Of a stretch of DNA of 64,000 bases, positions 52,968-64,000 are shown one piece after another. This DNA comes from Miscanthus floridulus. Lineage: Eukaryota > Streptophyta > Magnoliopsida > Poales > Poaceae. Position 1 is the first letter of the stretch; every line of letters starts with the position of its first letter. The notes beneath the pieces are model-generated. The model saw only the letters and a program-made list of their open reading frames with translations. It was not told the DNA's origin and made no database searches. Made by a program: the position numbers and the translations under genes. The stretch lies in NCBI RefSeq assembly GCF_019320115.1, contig NC_089582.1:119000657-119064656 (forward strand), written 5' to 3'.

Positions 52968-55100
52968 CTCCTACACATGCTAGTAAGCAAAAGCACAAAG
53001 CTAACTAAGCTCACTAGCAATGCTCAATAACAAGGCAACCAATGCCTAATTAGAGAGCGCAAATACTTAGTTACACAAACTAAGCAATGTGACTAACAAG
53101 GTTACTAAAACCAAATTAGCCACGCAAGGGAGCTACTTCTATGCTACACAAGCAAGAAGGTAATTAGCAAGCTACACAAGCTATCTAATTACAAGAGCAA
53201 CTACACAAGCTTAATATGTATAGAAGTAATTGCAAGCTTGTGTAATGGGGATGCAAACCAACGGGAAGAACAAGGTTGACACGATGATTTTTCTCCCGAG
53301 GTTCACGTGTTTGCCAACACGCTAGTCCCCGTTGTGTCGACCGCTCACTTGGTGGTTCGGCGGCTAATTAGCATCACCCGCTAAGCCCGCACATCGGGCG
53401 CCGCAAGAACCTACCCCTTGAGTGAGGGTAGCTCAATGACACGCTTTACTAGAGTTGCTCTTCGCGACTCCCGCGGGGCGAGCACAATGCCCCTCACAAG
53501 CACTTCTCCGGAGCGCCGCACAAGCTTCTTGCGCGCTTCGACGGAGACCACCACCAAGCCGTCTAGGAGGTGGCAACCTCCAAGAGTAACAAGCACCACC
53601 GGCTTGCAACTCGATCACCTAGTGCCACTCGATGCAACCTCACGATGCAATCGCACTAGAATCGCTCACTCACACAATCGAATGATCACTATCAAGTATA
53701 TGTGTGATGGAGGGCTCCTAAGCACTCTCAAGCATGGACACAAAGTCCCCCAAGGTGCTCCACCCCAGCCATGGCCGAGGGCCACTTCTATTTATAGCCC
53801 CAAGGGCTAAACTAGCCGTTACCCCTTCACTGGGCAACGGTCGGGACGACCGGACGCTCCGGTCGTGTTGACCGGACGCTGGACCTCAGCGTCCGGTCGC
53901 CCACAGACGACCACGTGTCCCGGTTCCAACGGTCACTTGACCTGACCGGACGCTCCAGCTTCAACTGACCGGACGCTGAACCCCCAGCGTCCGGTCGTTT
54001 CCAGTAAGCTCCCGAGCATGACCGGACGCGTCCGGTCGAACGCGATCGGACGCAGCCAGCGTCCGGTCACACTCCAGCGACTACTACACTCCACGATAGT
54101 GCGACCGGACGCAGCCTGCCAGCGTCCGGTGCATTCAGATCCAGCGTCCGGTCAGTTGACCGACGCCAGCATCTTCTCTATTTTCTTCACCCTTGCTCAA
54201 GTGTGCTAACCACAAGAATTTGCATCCGACGCAATAGAAAATAGACATTCCATTTTCCCGAAAGCGCCGAATCCCGCCTCACAAGCTCGGCGGGAGGGAG
54301 AGAGGGACCCAAACCCATCTCGCCCCTACAAACACCACCGCCTTTGTAAATGTGCCAACACCACCAAGTGTACACCACAATGTGTATGTGTGTTAGCATT
54401 TTCACAATCATTTCCCAAAGGTTGTTAGCCACTCAACTTGCCACGCCACTCGATCCTAGCGACAATGCAAAGTTAGATCACTCGAGTGGCACTAGATGAC
54501 CGATATGCAAACAAGTTTGCCCCTCTTGATAGTACGGCCATCTATCCTAAACCCGGTCATAAACTTCTCTACACACCTATGACCGGTGAAATGAAATGCC
54601 CTAGGTTATACCTTTGCCTTGCGCATTCCATTCCATCTCCTCCAATGTCGATGCAACACATGCACCAACACGATCAACAATGATATGATCCACTTCATAT
54701 CATCACATGATCATATTGGTTCATCGATCTTGACTCTACTTGCTTTTCACCGTTGCCATCGTCCATCGGCGCCAAGTCTTGCTCAAGCTTCACCGCCACG
54801 CGGTCCATCACTCCAAAGCCTTCGACTTGCCCTTCACGCTTGCAACCGGTCCATCAAGCCAAGTCTTGTCTTGATCTTCTCCACCTTGATCACATGACTC
54901 AATGTCATGTCTCATGTGCATTTAAGCTCCTTCATCATCACATGTGTGAGCTTTGCAACATCTCCAAGCCATTTTCACCTTCATGGCATATGTTGCTCAC
55001 ACACATGTACCTATGGACTAATCACCTGTGTATCTCACATAAACACAATTAGTCCACCTAAGTTGTCACTCAATTACCAAAACCAAACAAGGACCTTTCA
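52968..55100 (-). repeat. LTR B fragment in copy 2
   Basis: It equals 41900-44032. It lacks the 255 bases at the U5 side that adjoin the PBS. It has no TSD of its own on the left, so it arose by duplication and not by insertion. Confidence 0.93.
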
Positions 55101-56551
55101 GTTGGGCACATTGAGGTAAGGTGACCCCAAGTGCGGCACTTGACGCACTTCACATGCTTCAGCCTCTCTTCTTCTTTTATCTTCTTGAGCTTCTCAATGT
55201 TAGGGCAACCATTTACAAAGTGTCCCACTTCATGACACCGGTAGCACATGGTATAAGAGAGCTTTCTTTGTTGTAGCTTCTTCATCTTTCTTTCTCTCTT
55301 TATTTCACCCTTTGTCATCTTCTTCTTGAAGCCAAGACCACACTTGTCACCATAGTTTCTGAGTCTTCAACATGTGCTCAAAGGTGAGTTTTGAGTTGTA
55401 GCACCTCTCTAACTTGTTGCTTAATTTCTTCACTTATTCATTAAGCTCATTGTTCTCCTTCAAAAGGTTAGTCTCACAAGACATAGAAGTAGAACAAGCA
55501 TCTATATGTGAAGAGCATGGCATATCTAATAAATCATCACAAGAGGTGGATACATGCTTCTTGCCTACATCACAAGGGTTAGCAACAATATATGATTGAT
55601 CAATTGACCCATGTGATGAGCTCTCATTCTTTTTAAGTTTCTTTGTAAACACTTTAATGAGAGAAGCATGTTATTCTAATAATTCATCATGAGATGCAAG
55701 TAGTGTCTCATGATTCAATTTTAGCTCATCATGTGAAGATTTAAAAGCATCAAATACTTTCTTATGTTCTTCACAAGAGTTCTTTAGAAATTAGTTTTCA
55801 TTTTCTAATTTTAATGTTTTAGCTTTCTCATTTTCTAAAGACATGGTTATGCTAGCAAGTCTACTAACAAGCTCATCATATGAATCAACATGATCAACTA
55901 CATTAGCATTTGATACCTTGGTGTCATCTTGTGACATGAAACAATGTGGTGTAGTTGGAGAGCTTGTAGTAGCATCATCATCATGGCTTGAGCATGAACC
56001 AACATCGTCAAGATCACCACCAAGTGTGCTTGAGGTAGAATCTTCATGTGCAACACTTGTGGCATCATCATCAACCTTGTTAAGTGAACTTGTAGTGGAT
56101 CGATCATCATCATCATCACTTGACCATGAGGTGGAGCAATCTTACACAATCACCAAATTATGGTTATGCTCAACACACTCATGTACTTCCACCTTGTGAT
56201 CATCCTCCTTAAATTTGCCATCATCACTTGTGGAGGAGTCACTGTAGAAGGCTTGGAGTGCCATCCACATATCATGAGCACTCTCCAAGTCCCATACACG
56301 TCTAAAACATTATCATGTAAAGCACATGTTAGATAATAAAGAGCACGATGATCAAGTTGTAAGCAATCCTCTTGTGCTTGAGTTAGGTCATCCTTATCCA
56401 AAGCATCATGAGAAAAACCAACAACAATGATCCACTATGTCTTGGGACCCAAATCATGGAAATGATCAAGCATATGACGTTTCCACTATGCATAGTGTGT
56501 GCCATAAAAAATGTATGTGTCGCAAACAACATCTAGCCCAAAGTTAGCCAT
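55101..56551 (-). pseudogene. gag: Element C gag N-terminal part, copy 2
   Basis: A duplicate of 44033-45483 with the same stops and the same two zinc knuckles (55070-55318 frame). The rest of this gag is absent in copy 2. Confidence 0.85.
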
Positions 56552-56602
56552 CCTCTCGGGTCGGTAAAGACCACAAACGAGAGACCTAGCTCTGGTACCA
56601 CT

Positions 56603-59084
56603 TGTAAGGTCGAGATGGTGGACTAGAGGGGGGTTGAATAGTCCTTTCTAAAATTAATCGCGTCGGTTAACCAAAACAAGTGCAGAATTAATACTATCGG
56701 TCTAGCTAAGACTATACCCCTCTATCTTTATTCTCTAGCACCTTACAAAAATCCTAATTAAGCAATAAAGGTGCCAGGCTAGCTAGAGCTCACCTAATCA
56801 ATTCTAGAAGCAATGTCACACAAACCTATGCCATTAGTACTTTAACCAACAGGGAGCTCCTACATATGCTAGTAAGCAAAAGCATAAAGCCAACTAAGCT
56901 CACTAGCAATGCTCAATAACAAGGCAACCAATGCCAAATTAGAGAGTGCAAATACTTAGCTACACAAACCAAGCAAAGTGACTATCAAGGTTACACAAAC
57001 CAAATTAGTCACGCAAGGGAGCTACTTCCATGCTACATAAGCAAGAAGGTAACTAGTGAGCTATACAAGTAAACTAATTACAAGAGCAACTACACAAGCA
57101 CAATGTATATGAAAGTAATTACAAGCTTGTGCAATGAGGATGCAAACCAACAGGAAGAATAAAGTTGACACGGTGATTTTCTCCTGAGGTTCACGTGCTT
57201 GCCAACATACTATGTCCCCGTTGTGTCGACCACTCACTTTATGGTTCGGTGGCTAATTGGCATCACCCACCAAGCCCGCACGTCGGGCACTGCAAGAACC
57301 TACTCTGAAAGTGAGGGTAGCTCAATGACACGCTCAACTAGAGTTGTTGTTCGTGGCTCCCGTGGGGAGAGCACAATGCCCCTCACAAATCTCTTCTCCG
57401 GAGCACCGCACAAAGTTCTTGCGGACTTTGATGGAGACCACCACCAAGCTGTCTAAGAGGTGGCAACTTCTAAGAGTAACAAGCACCACCGGCTTGCAAC
57501 TCGATCACCTAGTGCCACTCAATGCAACCTCATGATGCAATCACACTAGAATCGCTCTCTCACACAATTAAATAATCACTATCAAGCCCATGTGAGATGG
57601 AGGGCTCCCAAGCACTCTCAAGCATGGACACAAAGTCTCCTGAGGTGCTCAGCACAAGCCATAGCCGAGACCACCTTCTATTTATAGCCCCATGGGCTAA
57701 ACTAGCCGTTACCCCTTCACTAGGCAAATTTTGGGACGATCGGACGCTCTGGTCAGATCGACCGGACGCACCCTACCAGCATTCGGTCGCTCTATGCCGT
57801 CCACATGTCGCTCTGCGTTCAACCAGAGCCGCTCGATCTCAATGGTTAAGTTGTGACCGGATGCTGCACAGTGAATGACCGGACGCTGCCGCGTCTAAGT
57901 CTGGTCGTTTCCAGAGAGCTCCCCAAGCCTCTGTTTTGCGACCGGACGCATCCGGTCCACCATGACCGAACATAGACCAGCGTCCGGTTAGTTCTATGCC
58001 CGCGCGCCTAACTCTAGCGCCCCTACGTCACCATATGTCAGCACTGACTAAACGCAGACCCTGAGTGTCTGGTCACTCTTCGCGTCAGCGTCAGGTCACG
58101 AGACCGAGATCGTGCGCTCACTGCTACCACTGATCAAACACGCCGGTCCTACCGAGGCCAGCATCTGATCAGTTCTGTGAAACCCTATCTTTTCTGTATA
58201 GGGCGTCGGTGGCACCGTCGGACTATCCACACTCTATGGTTTATCCACACTCTACGGGCGGACACTCCGCCGGTGGAGTTTCGAACCTTTCTCGCCTCTG
58301 TTCCATCGCCGAGTTGATCCACATCAACTTCAACTTCATCTCCTTTATAAATGTGCCAACACCACAATGTGTATGTGTGTTAGCATTTTGACAATCATTT
58401 TCTAAAGGATTAGCCACTCAACTTGCCATGCCACTCAATCCTAGCGATGATGCAAAGTTAGATTATTCGAGTGGCAATAGATGATCGATATACAAATAAG
58501 TTTGCCCCTCTTGATAGTATGGCCATCTATCCTAAACCCGGTCATCAACTTCTCTACACACCTATGACCAGTGAAATGAAATGCCCTAGGTTATACCTTT
58601 GCCTTGCGCATTCCATTCTATCTCCTCCAATGTCGATGCAACACATGCACCAACATGATCAACAATGATATGATCCACTTCATATCATCACATGATCTTG
58701 TTGGTTCATCGATCTTGACTTCACTTGCTTTTTACCGTTGCCTTCGTCCATCGGCACCAAGTCTTCCTCAAGCTTCACCACCATGCGGTCCAGCGCTCCA
58801 AGGCCTCTGATTTGCCCTTCACACTTGCAACTGGTCCATCAAGCCAAGTCTTGTCTTGATCCTCTCCACCTTGATCACATGACTCAATGTCATGTCTTAT
58901 GTGCAATAAGCTCCTTCATCATCACATGTGTGAGTTTTGCAATATCTCCAAACCATTTTCACCTTCATGGCATATGCTGCTCACACACATGTACCTATGG
59001 ATTAATCATCTATGTATCTCACATAAACACAATTAGTCCACCTAGGCTGTCACTCAATTACCAAAACTACACAAGGACCTTTCA
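56603..59084 (-). repeat. 5' LTR of element C, copy 2
   Basis: A duplicate of 45535-48016, with the PBS copy at 56589-56600. It is followed by the CCTGG target sequence at 59085-59089. Confidence 0.93.
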
Positions 59085-60145
59085 CCTGGAAACCACTCAC
59101 GACGAGCCAAAACCTCAGGATGGGCCAACTAGTAGATGAGCCCACATCCACAACTGGAGTAGGTACATGCATCCACCAAGTGATGTTGTGGACGAAGTCC
59201 GATGACACGCCTCGCAAAGCTATCGGTAAAGAAAACACAACACTACAGAGCCCCAGCTATACTGACCTGCCTGGTCCCAGTCACTAAGGCAGTAGACCCA
59301 CATCCACGACGTAGTGTCACCCGTGGCATCGGGGAAGAGAACACAGACAAACAGGTGTAGGATCCACTTCCTACAGTAGTACCCAACTGTCTCCTCATCT
59401 CCCTCCTTGGGGCACTATACAAACTCTTGCCAGAGCTAGGAGATTAGAACTCTAGAAGTGTGAGCCCCTTGCTTGCCAACCTCACACCCAAGGTAGGCCT
59501 CTACTTGTGCTCTCCAACCTTCTAACCTACACTGCCTAGTCACTGTGTTGCCGTGAATCCTCAGATAGTCCTGGTGCGTGACTATCATCTCTCCGAAAGG
59601 CAAGTGAAAGCTGTGAGTCTCCGGCCGCCACCTACATTTTAGACAAAGCAAGATTACATGTCAAAAAGGCAAGCGCATGAACAAATGGCCATGAATAGAG
59701 GCAATGATTGAAGATAATACCTGTCAACCAATGTAGTTATGGGCGCTGAGTTGAAGTTGGGCAACCCATGATGAACCTAAAAAGAGATGACATCCAGGCC
59801 AGCTCTTTGCAGGAAAGGAGTGTACCTGTTGTTGTACTGCATGTTCAAGAACCCATTGTGGGTCTAGGATGGAGTGGAAAGTCCTACATGAAATAAAACA
59901 TAGTCTCCTGTTACTCCACGAACACATGTACGCTCATAAAAATTTGAACAAAATGTATAGATTATTACCTGCCCCTCCACTATGAGACATCCTCGGTGGG
60001 TCTCCTCGTACGTTGGGTTGAGCAGGTGGAATTGCACCATCCTACAAAAAAAGTCAATGAAATAGAAATTCAATATACAATAAAACATAAACTTAGAAAT
60101 ATACAAGTAATTGACACAATTACAAGCATAAATTGAGACATGCAA
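59085..60145 (-). pseudogene. PMD gene N-terminal half, copy 2
   Basis: A duplicate of 48017-49077. In copy 2 the reading also ends at the element C LTR, and no C-terminal half follows on its other side within the window. Confidence 0.68.
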
Positions 60146-61862
60146 AATTAATTGAATGAATACGACAAATATAAAATAACAAAAACAACCAATAGTCGCA
60201 CCTCACTAATCTGCCAATGGCAAGTGCATGAATTGTGGCCTAGTTTACCACACTTGCTGCACTCATACTGCTCGAGGTCAGTAAGAAATAGGGTTCCTCT
60301 CCCATGCCTTGTTCTTTTAGGTATCTGATCCATAACCATCATGTGCCTCATCCTCTTCCTTGATCCACGCTTGTTACAACGGTAAGCTGCATCCGTAATG
60401 TACTTTGGGCAATCATATGGAGGCCACTCTCTAGGGTCCTGGAAAGGCACGAAGCGGGGGCTCCATGTGTACACAAGCATGTCGACACTGAACTCATGAG
60501 GTATCCTGCTCTTGATATTATAGTTGCAATGCCTAACTGCTGCCACCAACTGCGAACATAGAAAGTGGTATTGCCTTGGTTTACCACAAGTGCATGTGAA
60601 ATCTTGGAGGATTACCACATGCATCCTCGACTCTCGGACCTCGCCGTCGGACGTTGTACCACCCTTATACTCAACCTAATAAGTCCCTGTGGCGTGGTCA
60701 AAACATGTAACCACATATGTGCCAGCCCTTTCATTTGCCTTCTCTAGGTGTGCCTTTGGTTTTGGAGCTCATATCTCTCCATCACTCTGCAACTTCAATG
60801 CATGGGCGTGTCTATCGTTGAACCAGGCAACAAGCTTGTAGAAGGCGAATTGAAAGATTGCATTCATGGGCATACCACGTATCGCCAATAGCAACTTATT
60901 GAATGACTCTGCCATGACACGCCTCGCAAAGCTATCGGTAAAGAAAACACAACACTACAGAGCCCTAGCTGTACTGACCTGCCTGGTCCTAGTCACTAAG
61001 GCAATAGACCCACATCCACGACATAGTGTCACCCGTGGCATCGAGGAAGAGAACACAGACAAACAGGTGTAGGATCCACTTCCTACAGTAGTACCCAACT
61101 GTCTCCTCATCTCCCTCCTTAGGGCACTATACAAACTCTTGCCAGAGCTAGGAGATTAGAACTCTAGAAGTGCGAGCCCCTTGCTCGCCAACCTCACGCC
61201 TAAGGAAGGCCTCTACTTGTGCTCTCCAACCTTCTAACCTGCACTGCCTAGTCACTGTGTTGCCGTGAATCCTCAGATAGTCCTGGAGCGTGACTATCAT
61301 CTCTCCGAAAGGCAAGTGAAAGCTGTGAGTCTCCGGTCGCCACCTATATTTTAGACAAAGCAAGATTACATGTCAAAAAGGCAAGCACATGAACAAATGG
61401 CCATGAATAGAGGCAATGATTAAAGATAATACCTGTCAACCAACGCAGTTATGGGTGCTGAGTTGAAGTTGGGCAACCCACGATGAACCTAAAAAGAGAT
61501 GACATCTAGGCCAGCTCTTTGCAGGAAAGAAGTGTACCTGTTGTTGTACTGCATGTTCAAGAACCCATTGTGGGTCTAGGATGAAGGAGTGGAAAATCCT
61601 GCATGAAATAAAACATAGTCTCCTGTTACTCCACGAACACATGTACGCTCATAAAAATTTGAACAAAATGTATAGATTATTACCTGCCCCTCCACTATGA
61701 GACGTCCTCGGTGGGTCTCCTCGTACATTGGGTTGAGCAGGTGGAATTGCGCCATCCTACAAAAAAAGTCAATGAAATAGAAATTCAATATACAATAAAA
61801 CATAAACTTAGAAATATACAAGTAATTGACACAATTACAAGCATAAATTGAGACATGCATAA

Positions 61863-63972
61863 TTAATTGAATGAATACGACAAATATAAAATAACAAAAA
61901 CAACCAATAGTCGCACCTCACTAATCTGCCAATGGCAAGTGCATGAATTGTGGCCCAGTTTACCACACTTGCTGCACTCATACTGCTCGGGGTCAGTAAG
62001 AAATAGGGTTCCTCTCCCATGCCTTGTTCTTTTAGGTATCTGATCCATAACCATCATATGCCTCATCCTCTTCCTTGATCCACGCTTGTTACAACGGTAA
62101 GCTGCATCCGCAATGTACTTTGGGCAATCATATGGAGGCCACTCTCTAGGGTCCTGGAAAGGCACGAAGCGGGGGCTCCATGTGTACACAAGTATGTCGA
62201 CACTGAACTCGTGAGGTATCCTGCTCTCGATATTATAGTTGCAATGCCTAACTGCTGCCACCAACTGTGAATATAGAAAGTGGTATTGCCTTGGTTTACC
62301 ATAAGTGCATGTGAAATCTTGGAGGATTACCACATGCATCCTCGACTCTCGGACCTCGCCGTCGGACGTTGTACCGCCCTTATACTCAACCTGATAAGTC
62401 CCTGTGGCGTGGTCAAAACATGTAACCACATATGTGCCAGCCCTTTCATTTGCCTTCTCTAGGTGTGCCTTTGGTTTTGGAGCTCATATCTCTCCATCAC
62501 TCTGCAACTTCAATGCATAGGCGTGTCTATCGTTGAACCAGGCAACAAGCTTGTAGAAGGCGAATTGAAAGATTGCATTCATGGGCATACCACGTATCGC
62601 CAATAGCAACTTATTGAATGACTCTGCCATGTTGCTGCACTGAAACTCATACCTCCATCCACCGGCGCCATGAGCTCTTGTCTATTTCTCCAAATTCCTT
62701 ATCAAACCTATGAGCCATTGTCTACCTTTTACATTTGATGCGGTTCTGATCTGCTCTAACTTTTTCTGAACATACTTGTCCTTAAGCTATCAAGCAGTCT
62801 CCTAGAATAGATCAAAGTTATCCTTCACACCATCCTTTCGAAGTAGATTCTTGGTAAGGTGCTGAGTACATCAACGATAGTGCAAAGGTACATACCCCTC
62901 TATCTGCTCTCGCATAGCATTAAGTATGCCCTGGTGCCTATCAGATATGACGCCAACCTCCCTACCAGGCCCAACCACATGTATCCGAACTAGCCTCAAG
63001 AACCTCTCCAACTATCATTGTTCTCCTTCTCAACCAAAGCAAATGCCAAAGGAACCAACTTGTTGTTCGTGTCATAGGATATGGCTATAAGAAGTGTGCC
63101 CTAGTATTTACCAATCAAGAATGTACCATCAATAGAGAAGATGGGACGATAGTGCCTAAAGGCCTCGACACACTGAGGGAAGCACTAGAAAGCATGGAAG
63201 AATATCTGCCTCCTATCCTTTCATGCATTTGGTTTTAGGATGTACTCATAATGCATGTCTAGATTCACCACTTTGATTGTATTGAAAAGTACTAGCAGCT
63301 GCTCATACCCATCCTCCCAGTCCCCATGTATCATCTTCCACGCTCATTGCTGAGCCCTCCAAATTTTACCATAAGTTATCACATGACCTCCATACAACGC
63401 CTCAACGGTCCTGATAATTGTCCTAATCTTCATGTTGGGTTCTCCCTGCAATATTCTCATCAACCGCTTGGCAATAAGGGTAGATGTCAACTACCGATGC
63501 TTCAGTGTCAGCACATGGTCAGCACAATTGTGTGGCCCGACAACTTTTATGATCTTTCACTTTTCGGTGACCTTTTGCTTCCTTACACAAACCCTCCATG
63601 GCAGCATTCCTTATCACACACAACTGTGTAATGGCGCTCCGTATATGAATGCAAGACCTTGTAAGGTCTCTTTCGTATCACTATAAACGCTTGCAACCAC
63701 CTCTTCAATACAGGAAGGTCCTTGAATACCCTCTCATTCTCAATTACTATGTTAGGACCGGTCTCAGGAGCTTCTAGGAGCTCATCATCATGTCCTTCTG
63801 CACACGCTTGATCAGAATGAGCAAGATCGCTGAACTCGTGAACTCTTGGATCACGGCGGCCAGGAAAGATACGCCTCAGCATCTCAACATCACTCTCTGT
63901 CAGCTCTCCAACAGGACGATCATCATCAGAATCAAGAGCCCTTGCCATCTCATATGGCTCCGAATCATTCAT
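61863..63972 (-). pseudogene. MURA-type transposase, copy 2
   Basis: A duplicate of 50795-52904 with the same domains and stops (N-terminal part 63583-63972, DDE core near 63145-63200, SWIM and knuckle 61863-62429). The window cuts its N-terminal side. Confidence 0.78.
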
Positions 63973-64000
63973 AATTTCAATACTATTAAAGCCACGGAAT

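Larger units (their letters stand above)
52968..64000. repeat. 11,068-bp direct repeat, copy 2 (35 bases short at window end)
   Basis: It starts abruptly inside LTR B sequence (ctcctacacatgctagtaag, equal to 41900). The base before the join differs from copy 1 (a at 52967, g at 41899). Only one or two bases of microhomology are possible. The window ends 35 bases before the unit would be complete. Confidence 0.95.
59085..64000 (-). mobile_element. Mutator-like element, transposase side, copy 2
   Basis: A duplicate of 48017-52932. It holds PMD blocks (59085-60145 and 60914-61860), MURA end copy (60148-60913) and MURA (61863 to window end). It also repeats the internal 1.7-kb duplication (59202-60913 and 60914-62628). 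Confidence 0.8.

Noticed and set aside
52968..64000. Treating copy 2 as an independent insertion of the elements
   Set aside because: A constant 11,068 offset over several unlike elements and an LTR start in mid-sequence can only come from one duplication or an assembly error.

Overview
The window is nuclear DNA of a grass, most likely a panicoid such as a sugarcane, Miscanthus or sorghum relative. This rests on GC-rich grass exons, grass MITE families, a Tekay-type chromovirus, SIRE-type copia elements and a MULE linked to a plant mobile domain. The organism call is inference. There are no bacterial genes, rRNA, tRNA or CRISPR arrays. About 80% of the window is transposon sequence. Only one cellular gene looks intact.

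Left part (1-10965): a minus-strand Ty3/gypsy chromovirus, cut by the window edge inside its 3' LTR. Its 3061-bp 5' LTR, tRNA-iMet-type PBS, polypurine tract and full gag-pol are present. Gag-pol stays in one frame for 4.4 kb but has eight internal stops. A separate broken ORF lies between the PBS and gag. It begins with a close look-alike of the histone H3 tail and runs into a long acidic tract; this is the most unusual item here.

Middle (10966-24400): retrotransposon remnants and MITEs around two cellular genes, both on the minus strand. A plantacyanin gene (14457-14900) was cut in its second exon next to the 3' LTR of a plus-strand copia element. An intact two-exon Nodulin-like/MFS transporter gene of the NFD4-like family (19478-22748) encodes 554 residues. 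A ~0.9-kb foldback element lies between the two genes.

Right part (24430-64000): a nested, then tandemly duplicated transposon complex. The host layer is a decayed Mutator-like element with MURA transposase, plant mobile domain (PMD) and GRF zinc-finger ORFs. It carries an internal 1.7-kb tandem duplication. A gag-only copia-like retroelement (element C, 28103-48016, TSD CCTGG) sits in the PMD. A second, very young gag-only element of the same lineage (element B, 33930-44032, TSD GTTGG, LTRs apparently identical) sits inside the gag of C. Finally, 41900-52967 (11,068 bp) is repeated head to tail from 52968 to the window end with no difference found. That is either a very recent duplication or an assembly artefact.

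How the parts relate: gag-only elements B and C need reverse transcriptase and integrase from an autonomous partner not in this window. The MULE transposase, the PMD gene and the chromovirus gag-pol are broken. Of the element genes, only the 677-residue gag of element B is open along its whole length.
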